From Thermosipho sp. (in: thermotogales) (lineage in GTDB: Bacteria; Thermotogota; Thermotogae; Thermotogales; Fervidobacteriaceae): DNA of 34,685 nt. The notes beneath the pieces are model-generated. The model had not been told where the DNA came from. It saw only the letters and a list, made by a program, of their open reading frames with translations, and ran no database searches. The first letter of the stretch is position 1, and each line of letters starts with the position of its first letter. Location of the stretch: positions 1 through 34,685 of the forward strand of contig JASKLO010000016.1 in NCBI GenBank assembly GCA_030153605.1. Reading direction: 5' to 3'. A program made the translations under genes and the position numbers. Below are positions 7,060-14,964 of this stretch, in pieces.

Positions 7060-8535
7060 ATGAGTTATGTTTTATCAGCACTTCAACCCAACGTATTAAT
7101 TCCGCTTTTAATATCCATGTTTTTTGGAATATTTGTAGGGGGGATGCCTGGACTAACAGCAACCATGGCAGTAGCTCTAATTATACCTATTACATATTAC
7201 ATGCCTCCTCTTGCAGCTTTAGCTATGATTCTTGGCGCTTCATTTTCTTCAATTTTTGCAGGTGATATTCCTGCAACATTCTTGCGGATACCTGGTACAC
7301 CTGCTTCTGGGGCAGCAGTACTAGATGGATTTGAAATGTCAAAAAAGGGTAAAGGTAGTCTAGCACTGTCTCTTGATTTAATTTGCTCTGCAACAGGCGG
7401 GATTATTGGAGTATTATTATTAATTTTAGTTGCTCCTCCACTTGCAAAATTTGCCTTAAGGTTTACTAATTTTGAATACTTTTGGTTGGGAATTTTTGGA
7501 CTGAGTATGAGTGCTGTCTTGAGTAGAGGAAATTTAATGAAAGGATTATCTTCTGCTTTATTGGGACTACTGATATCTACTATTGGACTAGATATTACAA
7601 CTGGTTATCCACGATTCACATTTGGAAGTATTGAACTAATGGATGGAATTGGGTTTATACCTGCAATGATAGGATTATTTGGTATTTCAGAAGTTTTAAA
7701 AAGAATTCAAGGAAGTGAAAAAGAACTTGAGTTACCGGCTATAAATGAAAAGATAAAACCCTCTCTTTTTGAAGCGTTTAAGATTATGGTAAAGAAATTC
7801 TTCATAGTCGTAAAATCTGCAGTTATAGGAACATTTGTTGGAGCTCTGCCAGGTGCGGGTGCAGATATTGCAGCATGGGTAGCCTATGGGGTAGAGAAAA
7901 AGACATCAAAAAAAGGAGAAAAATTTGGAACTGGTATTGTTGAAGGAGTTATAGCTCCTACAAGTGCTAATAACGCTGCGTTAGGTGGTACATGGATACC
8001 AGCATTAGTTTTTGGAATACCAGGTGATACAATTACAGCTATTGTTTTAGGAGCAATGTTAATGTATGGATTAAGACCAGGGCCATTAATCTTCCAGGAA
8101 AATGGTGAACTTATAAAAGGATTATTTTTCATAGCTATTCTTATTCAGTTTTTATTGATTATTGTTGGCTATCTTGGAATAAGAGTTTATACATATTTTT
8201 TAAAAATGAAAACTTCAGTTGTTTTAACAGCGGTAATTATGTTTTCTATGATTGGTGCATATGCAATAAGAAATAGTTACTTTGATATTTACGTTATGCT
8301 TGCATTTGGTCTAATTGGATATTTGTTTGAAAAGATTGATGTACCACTTGCCCCGATGATTTTAGGCATCATTCTTGGCCCAATGATAGAAAATAATTTA
8401 AGAGTAGGGCTTACCAAAACAGGTGGAAATTGGATGCCATTTTTTAATAGACCAATTTCAATTTCATTTATAATTTTGATATTTTTAGTATTCTTTGGAG
8501 GCTATATCGTTAAGTTAGTAAAAAAACTTTTATAG
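7060..8535 (+). CDS. tctA: TctA-type large membrane subunit of the tripartite transporter
   Basis: This 491-residue polytopic protein carries the duplicated family motifs. The first half has GGMPGLTATMAVALIIPITY (27-46) and GDIPATFLRIPGTPASGAAV (about 69-88). The second half has GALPGAGADIAAWVAYG and a matching GIPGDTITAIVLGAM. Length and motifs are those of full TctA transporters, about 500 residues with 10-12 membrane segments. It should import the ligand captured by TctC, driven by an ion gradient. AAGAGGTGAC precedes the ATG. No truncation is seen. Confidence 0.92.
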   Translation: MSYVLSALQPNVLIPLLISMFFGIFVGGMPGLTATMAVALIIPITYYMPPLAALAMILGASFSSIFAGDIPATFLRIPGTPASGAAVLDGFEMSKKGKGSLALSLDLICSATGGIIGVLLLILVAPPLAKFALRFTNFEYFWLGIFGLSMSAVLSRGNLMKGLSSALLGLLISTIGLDITTGYPRFTFGSIELMDGIGFIPAMIGLFGISEVLKRIQGSEKELELPAINEKIKPSLFEAFKIMVKKFFIVVKSAVIGTFVGALPGAGADIAAWVAYGVEKKTSKKGEKFGTGIVEGVIAPTSANNAALGGTWIPALVFGIPGDTITAIVLGAMLMYGLRPGPLIFQENGELIKGLFFIAILIQFLLIIVGYLGIRVYTYFLKMKTSVVLTAVIMFSMIGAYAIRNSYFDIYVMLAFGLIGYLFEKIDVPLAPMILGIILGPMIENNLRVGLTKTGGNWMPFFNRPISISFIILIFLVFFGGYIVKLVKKLL

Positions 8536-8547
8536 GGGGATGTTGCA

Positions 8548-8955
8548 ATGGATGATGTGAAAATTTATGAGGATGTTTTTGAAAACTTTTCAAACAAACA
8601 GTTAGATATATCGGCTGGAAATTATCTAAAAATATCGGAAATATCAAATTTTATTGGGGAACCTGAAAAGCACTTAAATTACACTGATGTTTATATCATC
8701 TTAGAAGGTAGTGCCATCTTTTACTATGGAAAAGAATTGGTATCTGAATTTAAAGTCTCTGAAGGTGAATACCGAGGAAACGAAATTAAAAATCCAAAAA
8801 AGGTAAAACTGGAGAAAAATACGGTGGTTATAATTCCGGCTAATGTTGCTCATAAAATGGATGTTCATGATAAAGTTAAGCTTATAGTATTAAAGTTAAA
8901 ACAGGATGTTGAAACAGAATTTACAACAGGGCATAATAGCAGTATAGTACTGTAA
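8548..8955 (+). CDS. Small cupin-domain protein at the end of the sugar-acid operon
   Basis: This 135-residue protein has a single cupin fold. The first motif region is HLNYTDVYIILEGSAIFYYG (about 47-66) and the second is NTVVIIPANVAHKM (about 91-104). Metal-binding residues are only partly visible: one His opens motif 1 and one closes motif 2. It starts 12 bases after tctA behind GGGGGATG and ends the operon. Cupins in such operons are often sugar-acid isomerases/epimerases or small-molecule sensors. The role here cannot be decided from sequence. Confidence 0.75.
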   Translation: MDDVKIYEDVFENFSNKQLDISAGNYLKISEISNFIGEPEKHLNYTDVYIILEGSAIFYYGKELVSEFKVSEGEYRGNEIKNPKKVKLEKNTVVIIPANVAHKMDVHDKVKLIVLKLKQDVETEFTTGHNSSIVL

Positions 8956-9099
8956 AAAAATAAATTAAACTACAAATATATATAGCTTCTAAGTAAAATA
9001 TTATATCTGGTATGCACAAACCAAATGCTTAAAAACCCCTCTATTTTATCAACCCTATCTTAACCTTATTAGAAATAGTTTTGTTTTAATTAAATCATT
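8956..9099. other. Intergenic stretch after the sugar-acid operon
   Basis: This AT-rich spacer between the cupin stop codon and the hairpin at 9100 shows no coding stretch and no clear signal. Confidence 0.4.
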
Positions 9100-9137
9100 T
9101 GACGCATCGCCTTAAAAAAATGATGCGTCATTTTTTT
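9100..9137 (+). terminator. Rho-independent terminator of the sugar-acid operon
   Basis: TGACGCATC (9100-9108) pairs perfectly with GATGCGTCA (9122-9130) and is followed by a run of T. The loop is A-rich, so the same structure could also work weakly on the minus strand. It lies about 145 bases after the cupin gene and is the first terminator-like structure there. Confidence 0.75.
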
Positions 9138-9368
9138 AAATTATGCATTATCAATGGTTTGATTTCACTTTGGAAAACGGTGAAATATTTTATATAAACT
9201 GTTATAGTATCATACTTTTCATATAATCTTCTTTTGGTCTCCAACATATTCCCATATTTAAAGTAAAATACTATAAACATCAAAATTAATAGAAAAACCC
9301 AACCCTCCTACCAAAAAAATAATATGATATAGATATTCTCATATATAATAACGATAATGTAATTTTTG

Positions 9369-9492
9369 GTGAGTGTGCGTGAAAAAATAAAAAAGCAGGG
9401 ATTAATGAATACAAGAATTGCTATTAAGAAGTGAATGTTTAGAAATTGCTAAGAAAAATTGGCATTTTACATATTTCCATTCAGGAGTATAA
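9369..9492 (+). pseudogene. Short frameshifted gene remnant
   Basis: One frame gives VREKIKKQGLMNTRIAIKK and stops at 9432. The next frame, starting one base later, continues ECLEIAKKNWHFTYFHSGV to a TAA at 9490-9492. The join is smooth in composition and suggests a single-base change in a former small gene. The family is not recognised. No ribosome binding site remains. Confidence 0.3.
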
Positions 9493-9565
9493 AGTAATAT
9501 TGAGAAAAGAAAATCGTTCTTTCGATTTAATTTTTATACACACTCATTTCTAAATCAATTCACAC

Positions 9566-9594
9566 TTGATTATAGATTTCTAATATGGTATGAT
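9566..9594 (+). promoter_or_regulatory. Promoter of the Phd/PIN toxin-antitoxin operon
   Basis: TTGATT (9566-9571) and TATGAT (9589-9594) are separated by 17 bases. The antitoxin start codon follows 25-28 bases downstream. Antitoxins of this family normally bind such promoters to repress their own operon. No obvious palindrome was seen here. Confidence 0.6.
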
Positions 9595-9618
9595 AAATAG
9601 TAGGATATAGGAGGTGAT

Positions 9619-9894
9619 ATGATGCGTTATATAAATAGTAAAGAAATACGATCAAACCCTGCTGTTTTATGGAAGGAAAAGGAAACCATTGTAACATCAA
9701 ATGGAAAGCCTGTTGCAGTTGTTATCCGTGTTGATGAAAATGTTGAAAATACCTTAACAGCATTTAGACAAGCAAAAGCTATGATGGCTGTTGAAAAATT
9801 GAGAATTATCTCAAAACAGAAAGGCTTAGATAAACTTAATGAAGAAGAAATTGAAAAAGTTATAAAGGAAGTGCGCAATGAAAGCAGTCATTGA
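9619..9894 (+). CDS. Antitoxin of the Phd/YefM family
   Basis: A 91-residue protein with the Phd/YefM N-terminal fold: RYINSKEIRSNPAVLW, then VTSNGKPVAVVIRV, the strand-turn region shared by the family. A charged helical C-terminus follows, the usual toxin-binding part. GGAGGTGAT lies 4 bases before the ATG at 9619 and 7 bases before a second ATG at 9622, so the second is the better-spaced start. The gene overlaps the PIN toxin gene by 17 bases, suggesting coupled translation. It should neutralise the toxin and repress the promoter at 9566-9594. Confidence 0.82.
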   Translation: MMRYINSKEIRSNPAVLWKEKETIVTSNGKPVAVVIRVDENVENTLTAFRQAKAMMAVEKLRIISKQKGLDKLNEEEIEKVIKEVRNESSH

Positions 9895-10282
9895 TACTAA
9901 TGTTATAGTTTCTGGGGTGTTAAAACCAAAAAGTATTCCTGCAGAGATTTTGAATTTAATACTTTCGGGAAAGCTTTTAATTTGTGCTGACAGCAGAATA
10001 ATCAATGAGTATAGAGAAGTATTATCAAGAGATAAATTCGGATTTCCATCAGGATTAATTGATGATCTTATCTATTTTATTGAATCTACATCAATTCTTG
10101 TATCACCACCACCGATTAAATTAGATTTAATTGATAAAGGAGATTTACCCTTCATCGAAGTAGCTTTTTATACTGGTGCACCAATAATAACTGGAAATAA
10201 AAAGCATTTTCAGAATGTTGAAAATATAAAAATCTACAATCCTAAAGAGTTTTTAAACTTGTATAATAACCGCTCAAATTAA
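9878..10282 (+). CDS. PIN-domain toxin, probable RNase (COG1569/TIGR00305 type)
   Basis: A 134-residue PIN protein. The acidic Mg-binding residues are visible: Asp6 in AVIDTNVIVSGVL, Glu44 in INEYREVL and Asp89 in DKGDLPFIEVA. Near the C-terminus IITGNKKHF has Asn where many PIN proteins have Asp, a variant I recall as common in this subgroup. It should cleave RNA when free of antitoxin. The start codon overlaps the end of the antitoxin gene. The reading frame looks intact. Confidence 0.85.
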   Translation: MKAVIDTNVIVSGVLKPKSIPAEILNLILSGKLLICADSRIINEYREVLSRDKFGFPSGLIDDLIYFIESTSILVSPPPIKLDLIDKGDLPFIEVAFYTGAPIITGNKKHFQNVENIKIYNPKEFLNLYNNRSN

Positions 10283-10695
10283 TAAAGGTTTTGTGCTTAT
10301 AATTTGGTGAGAAAACCACACTTTTTTAAAAATTTTTACTTTTTAAACTAAAAATAACCCACATTAATGAAAAACTTCCTTTAAAAAAGGGGTATAGAAC
10401 AATTTTTCGATTTTATTCATCTTTACTAAGCACAACCACGCAAAAAATTGAATTTTTTTACTTTCTCACACATCCTATTTGTAGTTGTTTTCCATCCATT
10501 TTAAAAATGACTTAATGTGTCTTTCGTTTTTTTAGTTGAATTTGAAACTACTTTCTATGCATTTCTCACTTTCACTTTCCAATATCCATCTCAATTTTTC
10601 ATTTCAATAACAAAAATCTCTTTTATATGAAAGACTAAATAGTTTATTTGAAATTACAAATTAAATGGCATTTATTTATCAAATAAATTAGACAA
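10283..10695. other. Non-coding AT-rich stretch before the truncated ATPase
   Basis: Over 400 bases without a convincing gene on either strand. A short A/T palindrome (ATTTATTT at 10670-10677, AAATAAAT at 10681-10688) lies just before the truncated ATPase. The missing N-terminal coding sequence of that ATPase was not recognised in any frame here. Confidence 0.4.
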
Positions 10696-11265
10696 ATGCG
10701 TACGCTTTTATCGAATCTACTAGACAAATTCAAACAAATTTATGAATTAATAGAAATTATTAAAATTTATCTTCAAACATTTAATAATTCAAAAAAACAA
10801 ATGAAATACATTTTCTTAGACGAAATAACAACAATTGAAAATTGGCAGTATCCTATAAAATTTTTAGTGGATATTGGACTTCTAGATAATTCCATGTTAA
10901 TTCTTACAGGTTCTTCATCATATGATTTGAAAAGTTCAAGAGAAAGACTTCCTGGAAGAAAGGGATTTGGAAAAGATTTAGTTTATCTTCCAATTAGTTT
11001 TAGAGAAGTTTTGAAAACTTTAAAGATTGACATTGAAGAAAAAGATATCATTGAAATTCTATCAATGTCAGAAGAAGAATTGAAAACATTGCAATTTAAA
11101 TATTCATACATTCAAAAATATTTTCTAAAATATATAAGTTGTGGTGGTTTTCCAAAAATCATTGATGAATTTCTAAACAATGGAATAATAAGTGAACTAA
11201 CGAAAAGAACTTACAAAGATTTTATACTGGGAGATGCAGAAGATAAAAATTACAGCCAAAAATAA
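10696..11265 (+). pseudogene. AAA_14/DUF4143-type ATPase truncated at both ends
   Basis: The 189-codon frame carries the middle of an AAA_14 ATPase. It has Walker B (YIFLDEITTIENW), the sensor region LTGSSSYDLKSS, RLPGRKGFGKDLVYLPISFRE and CGGFPKIIDEFL. These parts line up closely with the intact protein at 30468-31844 (LFLDEVSSVSNW, GSSSYDLKKSSERLPGRREF). The P-loop segment is absent, and no ribosome binding site precedes the ATG. After YKDFILGDAE (intact copy: YENYLYGDTE) the match stops near 11240, where an IS3 transposase fragment begins. It cannot be a working ATPase without Walker A. Confidence 0.75.
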
Positions 11266-11469
11266 TTCAATACTTTTTAATATAGATTGCACTCCAAAGT
11301 TGAGCACAAAAAAGATTGTAGAACAATCCAAAAGAAAATAAAGCCCTGCCAGACCCAGAAAAGTGCTTGAAATCGATATGACAAAAGTACTCACAAAAGA
11401 TGCTGGTTGGACATATTACATAGCAATGATAAATTGATACACAAAAAAGGAGAAAAGCTTAAAATGGAA
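11234..11469 (+). mobile_element. Decayed IS3-family transposase fragment
   Basis: In the frame beginning at 11234, after an in-frame TAA at 11339, the sequence reads ARPRKVLEIDMTKVL, then TKDAGWTYYIAMIN, a stop (TGA) and YTKK. This matches the start of the IS3 integrase core (pattern: RPrqvwe(m/t)DmTkv...G..Yl..viDwyTr), including the first catalytic Asp. AAT TGA stands where Asp-Trp is usual. No terminal repeats were found and the rest of the core is lost. It cuts the 3' end of the ATPase fragment. Its relation to the element at the window start cannot be tested because the parts do not overlap. Confidence 0.6.
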
Positions 11470-11509
11470 ATAAGTTTCAGGTATAGAGCAAATGAAAATA
11501 ATTAATATC

Positions 11510-11834
11510 CTATTTACTATTTTTATTTTCATTCAACTCATAATATACCTTTGAACCTTTTCTTTTTCTTTTTAAAACACCTTTATCGACCAAATTCTTC
11601 AAAATAGTCCTTGCTTTTCTTTCTTTTACACTGAAAAGTTTTTCAACATCAATTCTAGTATTTTATGATTTTTAAAAAGAAAATCTAAAATTTTCTTTTC
11701 ATATCCGGCACTTTTCCGGCATTATCCGGCACTCCTCCGGCACCTTTCCGGCACTTTGTAGATTATTACCTTGAAAAATGCTCCATCATCTATAAATTGA
11801 GGTGTTTTCAGGTTTTGAGCTTTACATACTTATT
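11510..11834 (-). pseudogene. C-terminal remnant of an AlbA_2/ATP-binding transcriptional-regulator-like protein
   Basis: The minus strand reads NLKTPQFIDDGAFFKVIIYK, a signature of the C-terminal part of Schlafen-AlbA_2/HATPase_c_4-type putative regulators. It then enters a repeat-encoded KVPERCRRSAG linker with a stop codon, followed by GYEKKILDFLFKNHK. After a frameshift near 11662 it continues as a winged helix, IDVEKLFSVKERKARTIL and LVDKGVLKRK, to a TAG at 11510-11512. At least one stop and one frameshift break it, and the AlbA_2 domain itself is gone. Confidence 0.65.
11704..11757 (-). repeat. Tandem 11-bp repeat in the linker of the AlbA_2 remnant
   Basis: Five copies of TGCCGGAnnnn follow one another on the minus strand. 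Spacings are 11 bp except for one 10-bp unit. Because 11 is not a multiple of three, three units (33 bp) encode one KVPEKCRKSAG-like peptide that would recur in frame. The 10-bp unit breaks the phase and brings a stop codon into frame. Similar repeats occur in the same linker of related proteins, as far as I recall. Confidence 0.7.
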
Positions 11835-12064
11835 AGTATTTTTTAGTATTTTCTACATTTTACAAAAAAATGCAATATAAGATAAATCTATGATTCTAAA
11901 AAGCACTTTTTCAAAACCTGATTTTGAAATTTCTCTTTTCTACATTCATATTCTTTTTTATTATTACAATAGGAAACATTTCTAGAACTTCATGAGTTAT
12001 ACAAAAAACATTTCTATAACAACCTGTACTAATTTATCTACCTTTTAAAAAATTGAAATTATAT

Positions 12065-12155
12065 TCGTTTCAATATAAAACGATTATAGTTGTCTTTCGT
12101 TTTGTTATAAAACGATTTGATGATAATTTAATTTTTTAGTTTTAATTTAAAACGA
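12065..12155. promoter_or_regulatory. Three 19-bp palindromes upstream of the AAA_14 ATPase at 12202
   Basis: Palindrome 1 is at 12065-12083 (TCGTTT...AAACGA), palindrome 2 at 12097-12115 (TCGTTTT-N5-AAAACGA, perfect) and palindrome 3 at 12137-12155 (TAGTTTT-N5-AAAACGA, one mismatch). Their centres are 32 and 40 bp apart, close to three and four helical turns, so bound proteins would face the same side. They end 47 bases before the start codon and probably overlap the promoter, whose boxes are not clear. This is a strong candidate operator, possibly autoregulatory. Confidence 0.65.
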
Positions 12156-12201
12156 AATTGTGATAAAATTGTTTTGTATTAGAACAAAAGAGGTGATTAA
12201 A

Positions 12202-13371
12202 ATGAAAAGTCATGAAATTTTAGAAAGACTAGAAATCAAAATGGAAAGATTGATAAACTCTCTTCCTGAGAGGAAAAGACTGTTTTTCAAGAAATTAGAA
12301 AAATATAACAGCGCAAGAGGGGTATTATTGTATGGACCAAGAGGAGTAGGTAAGACAACATACCTTTTAATGATTTCAAAGAAATACAATCTTTTTTATG
12401 TTTCAGGTGATGATCCATTACTTTCCCAAATATCTATTTACGATTTAGGAGAAAAAATATTTTTAGAAGGATATCAAGGAATAATTATCGACGAAGTTCA
12501 TTATTTAAACAACTGGAGCATACAAGTTAAATCTTTGTTTGATTCCTTTCCAAGTAAAAAGATTTGGATAAGTGATAGTAGCAGCATTATACTAAGAAAA
12601 GGAATAGCAGATTTATCAAGAAGATTTGTAAAAGCAAAACTTCCATTGTTATCTTTTAGAGAATTTATATACCTAAATACAGGAAAAAAATTTGAAGAAA
12701 TTAAATCTCCTTTTAATTTTGATAAAGATTATATTATATCAATTACAAAAGAAATTGAAATTCTGAAACTTTTCAAAGAATATTCAAAAGCCGGTACTAG
12801 ACCTTTCTTTTTAGAAGGAAATTTTTCTGAAAAAATGATAAATGTTTTGGAAAAAAGTATTTACCATGATATACCTTTTTTTCTGGAAAATTTAAAAGAT
12901 AATCACTTGAGGTTGATAAAAGCTATAATCGACTATCTAATCTTCTCAAAGATACCCACTATAAATGTTGAGTCAATGTGTAAAAAATGGGGTGTTGGAA
13001 AATCAAAGCTATACGAAATTTTAGACGTTCTCCAAGAATCAGAACTTATAAATATAGTATATAAAAAGCAAAAAACAAGTGTAAATTCAAAAGGAGATAA
13101 AATGTTTTTAGCAGATCCGTCTTATTATTATATTTTCGATGGGGAAATAGGTAATTTCAGAGAAGCTTTTGTTGTCTTTTCTTTAAAAGAAAAAGGAAAA
13201 ATCTTTACTTTAAAAGATGAAAAAGATGGTGATTTTATATTTGATGGTATAAAAATAGAAGTTGGTGGAAGTAGAAAAAAAATTAAAAACTCAGATTTTG
13301 TTATTAGAGATGATATTGATTTGCCAATAAGAAATAAAATACCTTTATGGATTCTTGGCTTTTTGTGGTAA
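12202..13371 (+). CDS. AAA_14 ATPase with C-terminal DUF4143-like winged-helix/nuclease region
   Basis: A 389-residue protein. Walker A is GPRGVGKTT (45-53) and Walker B is IIIDEVHYLNNW (94-105). SRRFVKAKLPLLSFREFI is the family's post-sensor region. A winged helix follows (VESMCKKWGVGKSKLYEILD), and the end carries a weak nuclease-like element FDGIKIEVGG in place of the usual E-V-K strand, so nuclease activity is doubtful. I chose the ATG at 12202 because AAAGAGGTGAT lies just before it; the longer frame from 12160 runs through the operator region. Such ATPases occur alone in archaea and Thermotogota and their function is unknown. Confidence 0.8.
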   Translation: MKSHEILERLEIKMERLINSLPERKRLFFKKLEKYNSARGVLLYGPRGVGKTTYLLMISKKYNLFYVSGDDPLLSQISIYDLGEKIFLEGYQGIIIDEVHYLNNWSIQVKSLFDSFPSKKIWISDSSSIILRKGIADLSRRFVKAKLPLLSFREFIYLNTGKKFEEIKSPFNFDKDYIISITKEIEILKLFKEYSKAGTRPFFLEGNFSEKMINVLEKSIYHDIPFFLENLKDNHLRLIKAIIDYLIFSKIPTINVESMCKKWGVGKSKLYEILDVLQESELINIVYKKQKTSVNSKGDKMFLADPSYYYIFDGEIGNFREAFVVFSLKEKGKIFTLKDEKDGDFIFDGIKIEVGGSRKKIKNSDFVIRDDIDLPIRNKIPLWILGFLW

Positions 13372-13488
13372 AGTAATCTTATTTTATGTCCAAAATATTC
13401 ACAAGACAATATTTATGTCAAGAAACGATATACCAATTTAAAAGCACAAATTAAACAAATCATCGAAGAACTTACTGGCTACTTGTAA
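13372..13488 (+). other. 38-codon open stretch in frame behind the ATPase stop codon
   Basis: Directly after the TAA at 13369-13371 the same frame stays open and reads protein-like sequence (CPKYSQDNIYVKKRYTN, then LKAQIKQIIEELTGYL) to a TAA at 13486-13488. It has no start codon or ribosome binding site of its own. It may be the tail of a lost gene that happens to lie in frame, or a former C-terminal extension. The ATPase itself ends with IPLWILGFLW, a natural end for the family. Confidence 0.3.
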
Positions 13489-13550
13489 GCTTATAATGGT
13501 AATAAAGTTTTTAATCTATCCATTTAACATAATTATTTATAATTATGATT

Positions 13551-13570
13551 ATACTAATCTTGTTTAGTAT
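13551..13570 (-). promoter_or_regulatory. Orphan copy of the DUF234-ATPase operator
   Basis: The 20 bases from ATACTAA (13551-13557) to TTAGTAT (13564-13570), including the asymmetric centre TCTTGT, are identical to 2022-2041, and identity extends a few bases on each side. In the first copy the regulated gene lies to the left. Here no DUF234 ATPase follows on either side. It is best read as the promoter scar of a lost paralogue, or as a second binding site for the ATPase at 612-1985. Confidence 0.5.
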
Positions 13571-13893
13571 TATTACATTATATGACCCATCCTTAATCTC
13601 TCTGTGTCAATCTATTTGAAGCAAGTACACTTTGAAATAAATTATCCCATTACTCCTAAGTTTATTTATTACTTAGCAAAAAGCCCTATTTCTCATCTAC
13701 TTTGCTAAATCTAGCTAACCTTGCCTTTTTCCATAATCCTGCACTTATACATTTACCAAATATTTATTGATTTTTTCAGCTCTTTTTCATTCACTCTCTT
13801 GCTAAGATTTTTAAAATACGTTATGAATATTAATAATAAATATTGTAGTAAATTTTTGCTTCAGAAAAGTTGTTGTCCTATGATTTTGTTGTT
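13571..13893. other. Intergenic stretch without a clear gene
   Basis: A 76-codon open frame at 13721-13951 has no ribosome binding site and non-protein-like composition, and it runs into nagA on the other strand, so it is not called. On the minus strand 13685-13735 gives KKARLARFSKVDEK and a stop, which weakly recalls the C-terminal tail of DUF234 ATPases. No terminator was seen after the deacetylase gene. Confidence 0.3.
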
Positions 13894-14952
13894 TCATAAA
13901 ACCTTTATTAAATCTAAATTTTCATCTAATAAAAGAAGCTTGGCAGGATAACCTTCTTTAATTCTTCCGCCATGTATACTTACACTTTTTAATGCGTTAT
14001 ACGATGAAACCATTGATAACTCTTTTAAACTACAGTTTGTTATCTGTTTGAAGTTCTTCACTGCATCTATAAACTTTAACGTACTTCCAGCAAGGGTTCC
14101 TTCTTCAGTTTTGGCTATCCCGTCTTTTACCTTTACCAATACTCCTCCAAGCTCATATATCCCATCTTTTAATCCTGCTGCTGATATGCTATCTGTTACT
14201 AAAATTATCCTTTCTGGTCCGATTATTTTATATACCAGCTTTACAAACTCTTTCGACAAATGTACGTTATCAACTATTAGCTCTACGTAAAAATCAAATG
14301 TAAAAGCTGCACCAATTCCTCCAACTTCCCTGTGATGAAATTTTCTAAGTGCATTTGGAAAATGTGTAATTCTTCTTACTTCATTTTCATATGCATCTTT
14401 AAAATCTTCAAATGTACCATTTGAATGACCAAGAGATATTTTAATGTCGTTATCTTTTGTAAACTTTATTAATTCTTTAAAGCCTCTTAATTCAGGCGCG
14501 GCTGTAATAATTTTTACTTTGTCTTTTAAATCTGGTAATTTCTCTTTTGAAAAGTTAGTTATATATTCTTTGTTCTGAGCTCCAGCTTTTTCTTTGTTTA
14601 TAAAAGGACCTTCAAAATGAAGATATGAAAAGGAAGGATGTTCTGTTTTTGAAAAGCTTTCTATCACTTTTTCTAGTTTCTCTTTTGATGAAGAAACTGT
14701 GGTAGGAAATAACGTTGTTACACCATCACCTAAAACTATATCAGCCCATTTTTCAAATTCTTTTGGTGAAGCACTCATACAATCTATCCCTAAATATCCA
14801 TGGGTATGTGTATCAACAAAACCTGGCATTAAAATTTTATTTGGAATACTATCCTTTTTTTCTACCTTTGTTATAACTCCGTCTTCAATCTCTACACTTC
14901 CGCAATATTCTCCATCTACCGGGTCAACAATGAGCACCTTTTCTATTATCAT
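13894..14952 (-). CDS. nagA: N-acetylhexosamine-6-phosphate deacetylase (NagA/AgaA type)
   Basis: A 352-residue amidohydrolase of near-normal length. Metal and catalytic residues are all visible: His49 and His51 in DTHTHG, Glu114 in HFEGPF, His176 in SLGHSN, His197 in THFPNA and Asp254 in VTDSISAAG. It removes acetate from GlcNAc-6-P or GalNAc-6-P in the cytoplasm. Sequence alone does not separate the two. Neighbours AgaS, LacD and the GatZ/KbaZ protein point to GalNAc-6-P, with galactosamine-6-P as the product for AgaS. It is the last gene of the minus-strand operon; GAGGAGT precedes the ATG, 12 bases after the kinase gene. Confidence 0.9.
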   Translation of the reverse strand: MIIEKVLIVDPVDGEYCGSVEIEDGVITKVEKKDSIPNKILMPGFVDTHTHGYLGIDCMSASPKEFEKWADIVLGDGVTTLFPTTVSSSKEKLEKVIESFSKTEHPSFSYLHFEGPFINKEKAGAQNKEYITNFSKEKLPDLKDKVKIITAAPELRGFKELIKFTKDNDIKISLGHSNGTFEDFKDAYENEVRRITHFPNALRKFHHREVGGIGAAFTFDFYVELIVDNVHLSKEFVKLVYKIIGPERIILVTDSISAAGLKDGIYELGGVLVKVKDGIAKTEEGTLAGSTLKFIDAVKNFKQITNCSLKELSMVSSYNALKSVSIHGGRIKEGYPAKLLLLDENLDLIKVL

Positions 14953-14964
14953 ATTAGTTACTCC

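Noticed and set aside
10670-10688. ATTTATTT/AAATAAAT palindrome as an operator of the truncated ATPase
   Set aside because: Composed only of A and T in an AT-rich region, without a second copy; chance is likely.
11881-12000. Further ATPase remnant between the AlbA_2 relic and the palindromes
   Set aside because: AAAAGCACTTTTTC followed by a short open frame recalls the P-loop region of the DUF234 gene, but the translated stretch does not align beyond a few residues.
12160-12201. Longer start (GTG) for the ATPase at 12202
   Set aside because: The upstream codons include the ribosome binding site and directly adjoin the operator; the ATG at 12202 has ideal spacing.
13721-13951. 76-codon open frame on the plus strand
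   Set aside because: No ribosome binding site, low-complexity hydrophobic and Ser/Lys composition, and overlap with the end of the deacetylase gene on the other strand.
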